NCBI RefSeq assembly: GCF_035943795.1
Contig: NZ_DASZBY010000083.1
Span: 1 to 64,000, forward strand
Source: Aliidongia sp035943795
GTDB taxonomy: Bacteria; Pseudomonadota; Alphaproteobacteria; ATCC43930; CGMCC-115725
Reading direction: 5' to 3'
Length of the DNA stretch: 64,000 nucleotides
Below the pieces are notes generated by a model. That model made no database searches, had not been told where the DNA came from, and saw only the letters and a program-made list of their open reading frames with translations. Made by a program: the position numbers and the translations under genes. Below are positions 56,386 to 64,000 of the stretch, one piece after another (the first letter of the stretch is position 1; every line of letters starts with the position of its first letter).

Positions 56386-57018
56386 ATGAAACTGGTCGTC
56401 GGCCTGGGCAATCCGGGTCCGAAATACGAGCGGACACGGCACAACATCGGTTTCATGGCGGTGGACGCGATCGTCCGCCGCCATGGATTCCGCAGCCCGC
56501 GAGACAAGTTCAACGGCGAATTGTACGAGGGCGACATTGGCGGCGAGCGCGTTATCGCGCTGAAACCCATGACCTTCATGAATAATTCCGGCGAGAGCGT
56601 CGCCCCGGCGGCGCGCTTCTACAAGATCGAGCCCCAGGACGTCATCGTCATCCATGACGAGCTGGACCTGGCGCCAGCCAAGCTGCGCACCAAGCGCGGC
56701 GGCGGTGCCGCCGGCCACAACGGTCTGCGGTCGATCGATGCCCATCTGGGCCAGGAATATTGGCGCATGCGGCTGGGCATCGGCCATCCGGGCCGCAAAG
56801 ACCTGGTGCTGCATTACGTGCTGCAGAACTTCCTGCCCGACGAGACCGTGTGGATCGACAAGCAGATGCCGGCGATCGCCGAGGCCCTGCCGCTGATGCT
56901 GGCTGGCCAGGACTCCGCCTTCATGAGCAAGGTGGCGCTGCTGATGGATCCGCCGCAACGGACGCTGAAAGAAGAGCGCGAGGCCGAAGCGGCCCGCGCA
57001 GCCAAGGCTGAGAAATAG
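56386..57018 (+). CDS. pth: peptidyl-tRNA hydrolase
   Basis: A 210-residue Pth. The active-site Asn and His are in GLGNPGPKYERTRHNIGF, Asp is in VIVIHDELDLAPAKLRTK, and GGGAAGHNGLRSI is the tRNA-contacting segment. A Lys/Ala-rich C-terminal tail extends past the usual end. It recycles peptidyl-tRNA drop-off products. Its 3' flank carries two REP-like hairpins before ychF. Confidence 0.96.
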   Translation: MKLVVGLGNPGPKYERTRHNIGFMAVDAIVRRHGFRSPRDKFNGELYEGDIGGERVIALKPMTFMNNSGESVAPAARFYKIEPQDVIVIHDELDLAPAKLRTKRGGGAAGHNGLRSIDAHLGQEYWRMRLGIGHPGRKDLVLHYVLQNFLPDETVWIDKQMPAIAEALPLMLAGQDSAFMSKVALLMDPPQRTLKEEREAEAARAAKAEK

Positions 57019-57032
57019 TATTGCTCTGACAT

Positions 57033-57164
57033 CGTCATTCCCGCGCAGGCGGGAATCCGGACCGTTACGCGCGGCAGCGCGGACAAGATTCATTTCGGCG
57101 CAGACGCGCCTCAGGCGACAAACCTTCAGTTTGCGCCGTCATCCTCGCCTGCGCGGGGATGACG
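57033..57164. repeat. two REP-like palindromes between pth and ychF
   Basis: Copy 1 is ATTCCCGC-GCAG-GCGGGAAT preceded by CGTC (57033-57056). Copy 2 is CGTCATCC (57137-57144) paired with GGATGACG (57157-57164) around an inner CGC-CTGC-GCG. Both follow the CGTCATTCCCGCG pattern and are oriented as a pair. They resemble the copies at 25883-26000 and may end pth transcription. Confidence 0.7.
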
Positions 57165-57198
57165 GCGGGATCAAACGATCAAGCGAAAGCAAGGCATC

Positions 57199-58299
57199 AT
57201 GGGTTTCAACTGCGGCATCGTCGGCCTGCCGAACGTCGGCAAATCGACCCTGTTCAACGCGCTGACCGCGACCGCCGCGGCCGAGGCCGCGAACTATCCG
57301 TTCTGCACCATCGAGCCGAACGTCGGTCGCGTCGCCGTGCCCGACCCGCGCCTGTTCAAGCTGGCCGAGATCGCGAAATCGGCCAAGATCATCCCGACCC
57401 AGCTCGAATTCGTCGACATCGCCGGCCTGGTGCGCGGCGCCTCCAAGGGCGAGGGCCTGGGCAACCAGTTCCTGGCCAACATCCGCCAGACCGATGCCAT
57501 CGCCCATGTGCTGCGCTGTTTCGAGGACGGCAACGTCACCCATGTCGAGGGCTCGGTCGATCCGGTGCGCGATGCCGAGACGGTCGAGACCGAACTGATG
57601 CTGGCCGACCTCGACAGCCTGGAGCGCCGCGTCCATGCCGCCGAGAAAAAGCTGCGCGGCGGCGACAAGGAAGCCAAGGCCCAGCTCGAAGTCATGAAGC
57701 CCGTGCTGGAAGCCCTGCGCGAGGGCAAGGCCGCGCGCACCGTCAAGCTCGACCATGACGAGCAGATCATCCTGAAGCACCTCGACCTGATTACCGCCAA
57801 GCCGGTGGTCTATGTCTGCAACGTCGATGAAGCGTCGGCCGCGACCGGCAACGCGTTCTCGGCCAAGGTCGCCGAATTCGCCAAGGCGCAGGGCGCCGTC
57901 TCGGTGGTGATCTCGGCGGCGATCGAGGCCGAGGTCTCGCAGCTGACCGATGAGGCCGAGAAGACCGAGTTCCTGGAGACGCTCGGCCTGGAGGAGACCG
58001 GCCTCGCCCGCGTCATCCGCGCCGGCTACGGGCTGCTGGGCCTGCTCACCTTCTTCACCATCGGTCCCAAGGAGGCGCGTGCCTGGACCGTCGAGAAGGG
58101 CTCCAAGGCTCCCCAGGCCGCCGGCGCCATCCATACCGACTTCGAAAAGGGCTTCATCCGGGCCGAGACCATCGCCAACGACGATTTCGTCGCCTGCAAC
58201 GGCGAGGCCGGCGCCAAGGAAGCCGGCAAGATGCGGCTCGAAGGCTCGGAATACCTCGTCAAGGACGGCGACATCTTCCATTTCCGCTTCAACGTGTGA
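57199..58299 (+). CDS. ychF: redox-regulated ATPase YchF
   Basis: A 366-residue Obg-like P-loop protein. G1 is GLPNVGKST, switch II lies in FVDIAGLVRGASKGEGLGNQ, and KPVVYVCNVDE is a NxxE-type G4 variant that favours ATP. The coiled-coil insertion is followed by a C-terminal TGS domain (KEARAWTVEKGSKAPQAAG). It binds ribosomes and takes part in stress response. It follows pth, as in many alphaproteobacteria. Confidence 0.96.
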   Translation: MGFNCGIVGLPNVGKSTLFNALTATAAAEAANYPFCTIEPNVGRVAVPDPRLFKLAEIAKSAKIIPTQLEFVDIAGLVRGASKGEGLGNQFLANIRQTDAIAHVLRCFEDGNVTHVEGSVDPVRDAETVETELMLADLDSLERRVHAAEKKLRGGDKEAKAQLEVMKPVLEALREGKAARTVKLDHDEQIILKHLDLITAKPVVYVCNVDEASAATGNAFSAKVAEFAKAQGAVSVVISAAIEAEVSQLTDEAEKTEFLETLGLEETGLARVIRAGYGLLGLLTFFTIGPKEARAWTVEKGSKAPQAAGAIHTDFEKGFIRAETIANDDFVACNGEAGAKEAGKMRLEGSEYLVKDGDIFHFRFNV

Positions 58300-58377
58300 C
58301 CGGCGCTTCTTCATAAGCCCGTCGGTTTGGGCCATGATCCGCATCGTTGGATCCGCCCTGAAGGAGCATCTGCGATC

Positions 58378-59202
58378 ATGGCCTTCTTGAACCGCCGCCC
58401 GACGCCGCTGCCGACGCAGCTGGAAGACGCCAATGCTGCCGGCTACACTTTCCACCTGTCGGGCGAGCTCGTTCCCGTCCTGACGGTCGAGCTGCAGCCG
58501 GGGCAGACGATCTTCTTCGAACATCACATCCTGTTGTGGAAGGAACCGTCGGTCCAGATCAGCGTGCGGCCGCTCGCCGGCATGCTGAAGCGCATGATCG
58601 CCGGCATGCAGATCCTGATCACCGAGGCGCGCGGACCGGGCCAGATCGCCGTGTCGCGCGACGGCGTCGGCCAAATCTTCCCCGTCGTCCTGGCGCCGGG
58701 CCAGGAGTTGCACGTGCGCGAGCACCAGTTTCTCGCCGGCACCGATACGATCGATTACACCTGGGAGCGGGTGGCGGGCATCGCGAACATGCTGTTCGGC
58801 GGCACCGGATTCTTCATCGACCGGTTCCATGCCAATGGCGGGGAAGGCATCGTCTGGCTGCACGGCCATGGCAACGTCTTCGAAAAGACGCTGGCGCCGG
58901 GCGAACAGATCGATGTCGAGCCCGGCGGCTGGTTGTACAAGGATCCGTCGGTCCAGCTCGAGACCAACCTCACGGGCCTGTCGACCGGCTTTCTCGCCGG
59001 CAGCAGCATCACCCTCAACCGCTTCACTGGGCCGGGGCGATTGGGGCTGCAATCCGCCTCGCCCCTGCTGATGAGCGCCGGTGCCGACAATCGCGACCGA
59101 TCCGACGGTAATGCCGCGGCCAATGTCGCCAGCGCCGCGTTCGGCGTGCTGGGCGGCCTGGCGGCGGGCCTGTTCGGCGGCAACCGGGACGAGGACCGGT
59201 AG
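58378..59202 (+). CDS. AIM24/TIGR00266 family protein
   Basis: A 274-residue protein of the AIM24 (YhdP-unrelated TIGR00266) beta-helix-like family: ELQPGQTIFFEHHILLWKE, GPGQIAVSRDGVGQIFPVVL, DRFHANGGEGIVWLHGHGNV, LAPGEQIDVEPGGWLYKD. The C-terminus is Gly/Ala-rich. The biochemical function is unknown; mitochondrial AIM24 affects inner-membrane organisation. AAGGAG lies 12 nt before the ATG. Confidence 0.87.
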   Translation: MAFLNRRPTPLPTQLEDANAAGYTFHLSGELVPVLTVELQPGQTIFFEHHILLWKEPSVQISVRPLAGMLKRMIAGMQILITEARGPGQIAVSRDGVGQIFPVVLAPGQELHVREHQFLAGTDTIDYTWERVAGIANMLFGGTGFFIDRFHANGGEGIVWLHGHGNVFEKTLAPGEQIDVEPGGWLYKDPSVQLETNLTGLSTGFLAGSSITLNRFTGPGRLGLQSASPLLMSAGADNRDRSDGNAAANVASAAFGVLGGLAAGLFGGNRDEDR

Positions 59203-59302
59203 CGATGATGGGTCACGGGGGTTGGCGCCGCCGAGCCCCGCCCCCATTTCCCGAACGGGCGCGCATTCCCGCGCCATTCCCTTGCCTTCGTTGGAGATCC
59301 CG

Positions 59303-59974
59303 ATGGGCCAGATGATCGAACTGACCGCCGCCGACGGCTTCAAGCTGGGAGCCTATCGGGCGGACCCGGACGGTACGCCCAAAGGCGCCATCGTGGTCGT
59401 GCAGGAAATCTTCGGCGTGAACGGTCATATCCGCAACGTCGCCGACGGGTTCGCCGCCGAGGGCTATGTCGCGATCGCGCCGGCGATTTTCGATCGTGCC
59501 CAGCCCGGGATCGAACTCGGCTACGACCAGGCCGGCGTCGACGCCGGCATCAAGGCGCGCAGCGCCATTCCGCTCGACGGCACGCTGGCCGACCTGCAGG
59601 CAGCGATCGATGCGGTCGAGGACGTCGGCAAGGTCGGCATCGTCGGCTATTGCTGGGGCGGGACGCTCGCGTTCGCGGCCGCCGGCAGGCTGGCCGGCCT
59701 GTCCGCGGCGGTCGGCTATTATGGCGGCCAGATCGTCTCGTCCTTCCTGGACGTCGAGCCGCAAATTCCGATCATCCTGCATTTCGGCGAGACCGATCAC
59801 GGCATTCCGCTGACCGACGTGCAGAAGATCATCGACCGCTATCCGACGCTGCCAATCCATACCTACCAGGCCGGCCATGGCTTCAACTGCGACCAGCGCG
59901 GCAGCTACGACAAGCCGAGCGCCGAACTGGCTTTGACGCGGACGTTGGAATTCTTCCGCCAGCATCTGGTCTGA
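59303..59974 (+). CDS. dienelactone hydrolase family protein
   Basis: A 223-residue alpha/beta-hydrolase. Nucleophile Cys is in GIVGYCWGGTLAF, Asp in FGETDHGIP, and His in YQAGHGFNCDQRG. An upstream VVVQEIFGVNGHIRNVAD matches carboxymethylenebutenolidase-type enzymes. There are no aromatic-degradation genes nearby, so the physiological substrate is unclear. The start at 59303 has a GGAG site. Confidence 0.92.
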   Translation: MGQMIELTAADGFKLGAYRADPDGTPKGAIVVVQEIFGVNGHIRNVADGFAAEGYVAIAPAIFDRAQPGIELGYDQAGVDAGIKARSAIPLDGTLADLQAAIDAVEDVGKVGIVGYCWGGTLAFAAAGRLAGLSAAVGYYGGQIVSSFLDVEPQIPIILHFGETDHGIPLTDVQKIIDRYPTLPIHTYQAGHGFNCDQRGSYDKPSAELALTRTLEFFRQHLV

Positions 59975-59985
59975 CCGGGCCAGTC

Positions 59986-60000
59986 GCCTGATTTTCAGGC
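59986..60000 (+). terminator. short hairpin after the dienelactone hydrolase gene
   Basis: GCCTGA (59986-59991) and TCAGGC (59995-60000) flank a TTT loop, 11 bp after the stop codon. A short T-run follows only later, so termination is probably weak. Confidence 0.4.
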
Positions 60001-60014
60001 GCTTTATCGCGCCG

Positions 60015-60056
60015 CAGCATAAAAATGTTGCGTCCGCGCAGTTTGCGCCGCAACAT
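60015..60056. promoter_or_regulatory. GCARCAT repeats and nested inverted repeat upstream of the MaoC gene
   Basis: ATGTTGCG (60025-60032) and CGCAACAT (60049-60056) enclose GCGCA-GTT-TGCGC (60036-60048), a nested palindrome. A third related half-site, GCAGCAT, lies at 60015-60021. The TGC/GCA-rich pattern is reminiscent of PhaR sites although the spacing differs. It lies about 80-120 bp before the MaoC start codon. Confidence 0.45.
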
Positions 60057-60098
60057 AACTGTCAAATGCACCGCATTCGGCAGGACGCGTTCACCCAT

Positions 60099-60125
60099 CC
60101 TGCACAGCGATAAAAATCGTGCAGG
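60099..60125 (+). promoter_or_regulatory. hairpin overlapping the ribosome site of the MaoC gene
   Basis: CCTGCA (60099-60104) pairs with TGCAGG (60120-60125) and CGAT (60108-60111) with ATCG (60116-60119) around an AAAA loop. The 3' arm runs into the AGGAGG Shine-Dalgarno (60123-60128), so folding would partly hide it. Confidence 0.45.
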
Positions 60126-60136
60126 AGGGACGTCTG

Positions 60137-60583
60137 TTGAGCGCACTCTATTCCGAGCCCGAACATCGCGGCTATTCGATCGACCAGCTGAAGGTCGGCA
60201 TGACGGCATTCTTCAGCCGCGCCATCACCGACGCCGACGTCGTCAGCTTCTCCCAATTGTCCGGCGACACGAACCCGGTTCACCTGGATGAGCGCTATGC
60301 CGCCGCGACCCCTTTCAACGGCCGGATCGTCCATGGCTTCCTGTCGGCGAGCCTGATCTCCGCCGCGATCGCGCTGCAGCTGCCCGGTCCCGGGTCGATC
60401 TATCTCAGCCAGAACCTGTCGTTCAAGGCGCCTGTGCGCATCGGCGACATGGTCGAGGCGCGGGTGACGGTCAAGGAGGTGCTGACGGAGCGCGGGCGAG
60501 TCGTGCTGTCCACAATCTGCTCGGTCGGCGATCTCGTCGTCATCGAGGGCGAGGCCCTGGTCAAAGCCCCCAGCCACGGCTGA
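60137..60583 (+). CDS. MaoC-domain (R)-enoyl-CoA hydratase (PhaJ-like)
   Basis: A 148-residue hot-dog fold hydratase. The hydratase-2 motif FSQLSGDTNPVHLDERYAA carries the catalytic Asp and His, and TPFNGRIVHGFLSA follows. It hydrates 2-enoyl-CoA to (R)-3-hydroxyacyl-CoA, a precursor for polyhydroxyalkanoates. The TTG at 60137, 8 nt after AGGAGG, is the best start; GTG at 60119 precedes the ribosome site. The phasin gene at 45 kb and the TGC/GCA-rich upstream dyads suggest a PHA role, by inference only. Confidence 0.88.
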   Translation: MSALYSEPEHRGYSIDQLKVGMTAFFSRAITDADVVSFSQLSGDTNPVHLDERYAAATPFNGRIVHGFLSASLISAAIALQLPGPGSIYLSQNLSFKAPVRIGDMVEARVTVKEVLTERGRVVLSTICSVGDLVVIEGEALVKAPSHG

Positions 60584-60590
60584 GCCGGCG

Positions 60591-61202
60591 TCACGCGGCG
60601 CGTTGCACCAGGTATGGCGTGACCGCGTCGAGCGCCCGGCGCCAGTAGAGGTCCTTCTCGCCAACCGGCGCCACATAGCGCAGCACCTGCTCGGCCGCCT
60701 CGGCATCGCCCAACCGCAGCATGATCCAGGTCGCCAGATATTGCGACGCGAGACAGCCGCCTGCGGTCGCGATGTTGCCGGACGCGAAGAACGGCTGGTC
60801 GAGCACCTCGACACCGGCCTCGACGACCCAGGGCTTGGTCGCGAGATCGGTGCAGGCCGGCAGGCCGCCCAGCAGCCCCAGCTTGGCCAGCACCAGGGCG
60901 CCGGAGCATTGCGCGCCGATCAGTTGCCGGCCGGGGTCGAGCGCCAGACGCGCCAGCAGCGCGCCGTCCGCTACGATCTCGCGCGTCTTCGTGCCGCTGC
61001 CGACGATCACCGCGTCGGCGGTGCGGGCGAATTCGAGCGGCTCGTCGGCGTGAACCCGCACGCCGTTCATCGAGGTGACTTCGGCCGAGGGCGAGACGAT
61101 CCGGGCGCGCCAGCCCCGGCCGCGCAGGCGATTGAGGATATGGGCGGCAACGAAGGAATCGAGCTCGTTGAAGCCGTCGAACGTCAGGATGGCGATGTCC
61201 AT
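60591..61202 (-). CDS. DJ-1/PfpI family protein
   Basis: A 203-residue protein. The nucleophilic elbow cysteine is in LIGAQCSGALVLAKLGLL, the acidic partner in FDGFNELDSFVAAHIL, and the C-terminal GGCLASQYLATWIM completes the core. Members include glyoxalases, isonitrile hydratases and chaperones; the FNELDSF pattern is close to isonitrile-hydratase-like members. Substrate unknown. It is convergent with the MaoC gene. Confidence 0.87.
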   Translation of the reverse strand: MDIAILTFDGFNELDSFVAAHILNRLRGRGWRARIVSPSAEVTSMNGVRVHADEPLEFARTADAVIVGSGTKTREIVADGALLARLALDPGRQLIGAQCSGALVLAKLGLLGGLPACTDLATKPWVVEAGVEVLDQPFFASGNIATAGGCLASQYLATWIMLRLGDAEAAEQVLRYVAPVGEKDLYWRRALDAVTPYLVQRAA

Positions 61203-61214
61203 TCCGGGCTCCTG

Positions 61215-61676
61215 TCAGGCGGAAACGACGATTTCGCGGCGCATGTCGCAGTGGAGGATATCGTCCTCGAGATAGTCGACCGAGGTGCGCACGAAGCCGA
61301 AGCTGGCGTAGAAGCGTTCGAGGTGGGCCTGGGCCGACAGCTCGGTCGGGACGGATCCCAGCCGATGCGAGATTTCCTCCAGCGCCGCGGCCATCAGGCG
61401 CCGGCCGAGACCGGTCGACCGCAAGGCCGGGGCCACGACGACCCGGCCGATTTTGGCCGCACCCTGCGCCGTGGTCGGCCCGAAAACGCGCAGATAGCCA
61501 CCGAGCGTGTCGCCGACCCAGGCCAGCAGATGCAGCGCCAGGTCGTCCTTGCCGTCGATATCGGCGAAGACGCAGTTCTGCTCGACCACGAAGACATCGG
61601 CGCGCAGGCGCAGCAGCGCATACAGCTCCCCCGTGCCTAGTTCCTCGAACCGGCGCCACTGCAGCCGCTCGCTCAT
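61215..61676 (-). CDS. GNAT N-acetyltransferase, ElaA family
   Basis: A 153-residue GNAT. It has the ElaA opening LYALLRLRADVFVVEQNC and the acetyl-CoA loop GRVVVAPALRSTGLGRRLM. LERFYASFGFVRTSVDYLEDD includes motif B. The substrate is unknown. It overlaps the VOC gene by 4 bp on the same strand, so both belong to one transcript with the DJ-1 gene downstream. Confidence 0.93.
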   Translation of the reverse strand: MSERLQWRRFEELGTGELYALLRLRADVFVVEQNCVFADIDGKDDLALHLLAWVGDTLGGYLRVFGPTTAQGAAKIGRVVVAPALRSTGLGRRLMAAALEEISHRLGSVPTELSAQAHLERFYASFGFVRTSVDYLEDDILHCDMRREIVVSA

Positions 61677-62530
61677 GCCGCGACGAACTCCAGGGCGGCC
61701 CCGGTCGCCATGAAGCCCGGCACCAGGATCGCGTGGCCGCGGCGCTGCTCGAACTCGATCTGCCCGAAGGTCAGATGGTCGATGGTCCGCTCCAGGTCGG
61801 ACGAGGCGAGCGTCATCATGACGATGCGCGGCTCACCCACTTCGCCTTCTGGCAGCTCCAGCTCCGGGTGCAGCGCTTCCAGGTCCCAGCGGTTGGCGAA
61901 CAGGATGGTGTGGCGGCCGGCGTGGACGGTAACGATATCGTCGGTCCGGTTGACCGCCTGGGGACCGAACAGCCGTTCGTAAGCCGGCACCAGCGCGACC
62001 GGATCGTCGATCGCGATGGTAAGGCCCTTGAGGCCGACGGCGCCGTTCGCGTGCACCAGCCATTCCGGCCGGCGCAGCAGTTCCGGCGTCAGGTGCTCGG
62101 TCACGAAGCTGGCGACCCCGGGCGCCGTTTCGGGGGCCAGGAACACCAGCTTGAAGCGCGGCAGCGCCGTGCCCTCGGGCAGCTCCAACTGGCGCGCCAG
62201 ATCCTTGGGCTCGCTCGCGGCGAGCCCCGCCGCCACGAGCGACTCGCGGGTCGCTGCGTTGTCGGCACTGGCATAGGCAAAGCCCATCAGCCCCTCGCCG
62301 CGCTTGGCCAGGAACCCGTCCAGCCCGTTGACGAACTGCGTCGGGTCGAGGATGCCGAGCAGTTCGATGTAGTCGCGCTCGAACATCACGCAATAGTTCG
62401 CCGTGCCCCAACCGATATGCCGGCCGCGCGGACTCAAGGTGAAACCGAGCTTGGTCCAGGCCATCGCCGCCTGGTCGAGGTCCGCCACGCCGACGAGCGT
62501 GTGGTCGATACCGAGAATGCCGTGCGCCAT
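61673..62530 (-). CDS. VOC-superfamily (glyoxalase-like domain) protein
   Basis: A 285-residue two-domain protein. The N-terminal domain has GIDHTLVGVADLDQAAMAWTKL and FERDYIELLGILDP, typical of the glyoxalase-like PF13468 family. The C-terminal half repeats a VOC unit (LTIAIDDPVALVPAYERLFG). The start at 62530 (MAHGILGIDHT) is the family start. Likely metal-dependent; reaction unknown. Confidence 0.87.
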   Translation of the reverse strand: MAHGILGIDHTLVGVADLDQAAMAWTKLGFTLSPRGRHIGWGTANYCVMFERDYIELLGILDPTQFVNGLDGFLAKRGEGLMGFAYASADNAATRESLVAAGLAASEPKDLARQLELPEGTALPRFKLVFLAPETAPGVASFVTEHLTPELLRRPEWLVHANGAVGLKGLTIAIDDPVALVPAYERLFGPQAVNRTDDIVTVHAGRHTILFANRWDLEALHPELELPEGEVGEPRIVMMTLASSDLERTIDHLTFGQIEFEQRRGHAILVPGFMATGAALEFVAA

Positions 62531-62598
62531 GCGTCTATCACCCGAAACTGGTTGCATCCGCGGGCCCGCCCTGGGGCTGTCCGGTTATAATTTGCCCG

Positions 62599-63261
62599 TC
62601 ATTCTCGCGCAGGCAGCGCCGGCTGCTTGCCGTAACTGAGGAATTTCTCGAGCACGATCGCCATCTCGACGGCGTCGAGGATGATCGGCGTGCCGATCTG
62701 ACGGGTGCGCCAGTACATTTCGGCCAGGGTCTCGACCTCGACCGCCAGCTTGTGCGCCGAGGTGAAGTCCGTGCCGAGCGCGATCTGGCCGTGGTTGGCG
62801 AGCAGGCAGGCTTTGCGACCCTCCAGCGCCGTGACCGCGAGGTCCGACAGTTCCCGGGTGCCGAAGGTCGCATAGGGCGCACACCGGATATCGGCGCCGC
62901 CAGCGACCGCGACCATGTAGTGAAACGCCGGAATGCCCTCGCGCAGGCAGGCGATGCTGGTCGCGAACGGCGAATGGGCGTGCAGCACGACCGAGATTTC
63001 GGCGCGCCGCGCCAGGATCTCGCGGTGGAAGTGCCATTCCGAGGACGGCAAACGCCGCCCCGTGGCCTTGCCGTCGAAATCGACGAACACGATGTCGTCC
63101 GGCTCCAGCCGCTCGTAATCCATGCCCGACGGGGTCACCAGGAAGCCGCCGGTCACCCGGTGGCTGAGATTGCCCGACGTGTTGCGCGTCAGGCCCGAGG
63201 TCGTGAGCTTGCGCGCATGCGCGATCAGCGCCCGGCGAAGCTCCAACGTGTCTTCAAGCAT
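62599..63261 (-). CDS. class II aldolase, likely 5-(methylthio)ribulose-1-phosphate aldolase
   Basis: A 220-residue class II (zinc) aldolase of the AraD/FucA family. The metal and catalytic residues are E in SSEWHFHREIL, HAH in VVLHAHSPFATSI and His in ANHGQIALGTD. The gene overlaps mtnA by 8 bp. In Rhodospirillum rubrum an adjacent ald2-mtnA-mtnP set splits 5-methylthioribulose 1-phosphate to dihydroxyacetone phosphate and 2-methylthioacetaldehyde. The same context here suggests that role, although general fuculose-type activity cannot be excluded. The stop codon lies in a REP-like remnant. Confidence 0.85.
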   Translation of the reverse strand: MLEDTLELRRALIAHARKLTTSGLTRNTSGNLSHRVTGGFLVTPSGMDYERLEPDDIVFVDFDGKATGRRLPSSEWHFHREILARRAEISVVLHAHSPFATSIACLREGIPAFHYMVAVAGGADIRCAPYATFGTRELSDLAVTALEGRKACLLANHGQIALGTDFTSAHKLAVEVETLAEMYWRTRQIGTPIILDAVEMAIVLEKFLSYGKQPALPARE

Positions 63262-64000
63262 GACGGCGTTCCGGGAACAGGGTCAGCAGTCCTTCGCGCG
63301 AGGCCGGCGCCACGCCCCGCTCGGTGATCAGGCCGGTCACCAGACGTGCCGGGGTCACGTCGAAGGCGTAGTTGGCGACCGGGCTCGTCTCAGGCGTCAC
63401 GCGGACGTGCCCGATGGTGCCGTCGGCCAGGCGGCCGGGCACGAGCGAGACCTCGGTGCCGTCGCGCTGCTCGATCGGGATTTCCTTCACCCCGTCGTCG
63501 AGCGTCCAGTCGATGGTCGGCGACGGCAGCGCCACATAGAACGGCACGCCATTGTCGTGTGCCGCGAGCGCCTTCAGGTAAGTGCCGATCTTGTTGGCGA
63601 CGTCGCCCGACGCGGTGGTGCGGTCAGTACCGACGATGCACAGGTCGACCATGCCATGCTGCATCAGGTGGCCGCCGACATTGTCGACGATGACCGTGTG
63701 CGGCACGCCATGGCGGCCCAGTTCCCAGGCGGTCAGCCCGGCGCCCTGGTTGCGCGGCCGGGTCTCGTCGACCCAGACATGGACCGGAATGCCGGCGTCG
63801 TGGGCGGCATAGATCGGCGCGGTCGCCGTGCCGATGTCGACCGTCGCGAGCCAGCCGGCATTGCAATGGGTCAGGATGTTGACCACCCCGTCACCCTTGC
63901 GCGCCCGCTCGACCAGACCCAGCCCATGGCGGCCGATCGCTGCATTGATGCCGACATCCTCGTCCGCGATTGCGGCCGCGAAGCGCCAGGCCGCAGCCGC
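63254..64000 (-). CDS. mtnA: 5-methylthioribose-1-phosphate isomerase (N-terminal part beyond window)
   Basis: The C-terminal 248 residues of MtnA; the reading frame remains open to the window edge (AAWRFAAAIADEDVG..). The catalytic Cys is in ILTHCNAGWLA and the catalytic Asp in VGTDRTTASGDVANK; WVDETRPRNQGAGLTAWEL is also characteristic. It converts MTR-1-P to MTRu-1-P in recycling of methylthioadenosine, a by-product of polyamine and homoserine-lactone synthesis. It is followed, with an 8-bp overlap, by the class II aldolase rather than by mtnB/mtnC, indicating an alternative salvage route. Confidence 0.94.
   Translation of the reverse strand, partial: AAAAWRFAAAIADEDVGINAAIGRHGLGLVERARKGDGVVNILTHCNAGWLATVDIGTATAPIYAAHDAGIPVHVWVDETRPRNQGAGLTAWELGRHGVPHTVIVDNVGGHLMQHGMVDLCIVGTDRTTASGDVANKIGTYLKALAAHDNGVPFYVALPSPTIDWTLDDGVKEIPIEQRDGTEVSLVPGRLADGTIGHVRVTPETSPVANYAFDVTPARLVTGLITERGVAPASREGLLTLFPERRHA

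Noticed and set aside
57139..59343. A 734-codon minus-strand open frame opposite ychF and AIM24
   Set aside because: Antisense to two well-recognised genes, with low-complexity composition and no ribosome site.

Overview
The window is a high-GC, gene-dense chromosomal segment of an alphaproteobacterium, most likely of the Rhodospirillales type. Supporting signs are a SAM-II riboswitch (a class found mainly in alphaproteobacteria), a PhaR-type CTGC-N3-GCAG operator next to a phasin gene, the housekeeping order prs-rplY-pth-ychF, an HpnB-type glycosyltransferase, and a class II aldolase-mtnA pair like the one in Rhodospirillum rubrum. No rRNA, tRNA, CRISPR array, insertion sequence or phage gene was found. 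The genus cannot be named from the sequence.

Layout. 0-4.4 kb: sugar-acid catabolism (MFS transporter, cupin, SDR, DgoK, DgoA) with a GntR/FadR-like operator upstream of the transporter. 4.4-10.2 kb: YccF, a DUF2252 protein, then an AlgI-like MBOAT acyltransferase and an AlgX/AlgJ-like SGNH protein that flank a 467-residue protein I do not recognise. 10.2-15.4 kb: redox enzymes paired with divergent regulators (HxlR/AzoR, LysR/WrbA), IlvE and an SGNH hydrolase. 15.4-19.1 kb: sigma-70 promoter, SAM-II riboswitch and terminator, then a sulfonate-type ABC transporter, OsmC and a small protein. 19.1-23.1 kb: cytochrome b561, HpnB, TauE/SafE, LysR and a small exported protein. 23.2-25.9 kb: phage-shock module pspABC with divergent pspF and a recognisable sigma-54 promoter and UAS. 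26-29.8 kb: oppBCDF-type peptide transporter without its binding protein. 30.2-38.3 kb: TonB-dependent receptor, then tonB-exbB-exbD-exbD-TPR. 38.3-44.4 kb: peptide-binding protein, receiver protein, flavoprotein, and an overlapping MarR/OmpR/histidine-kinase operon. 44.4-48.5 kb: CsaA, phasin, TetR, YbaK, ProC, YbjN, UbiK. 48.7-60.6 kb: hldD, lgt, midA, pgeF, an M24-fold enzyme, a lipoprotein, prs, rplY, pth, ychF, AIM24, dienelactone hydrolase, MaoC hydratase. 60.6-64 kb: DJ-1/PfpI, ElaA, VOC, aldolase and a partial mtnA.

Connections. Three parts concern sulfur or SAM by-products: the SAM-II-controlled transporter, TauE/SafE, and the mtnA-aldolase pair that would dispose of methylthioadenosine carbon. 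Polyhydroxyalkanoate metabolism is represented by the phasin and its operator, and possibly by the MaoC hydratase. Envelope upkeep is represented by hldD, lgt, pgeF, psp and the O-acylation genes. Functions are assigned from recognised motifs and gene order. No database search was run, and start codons were chosen by Shine-Dalgarno spacing and family length where possible.
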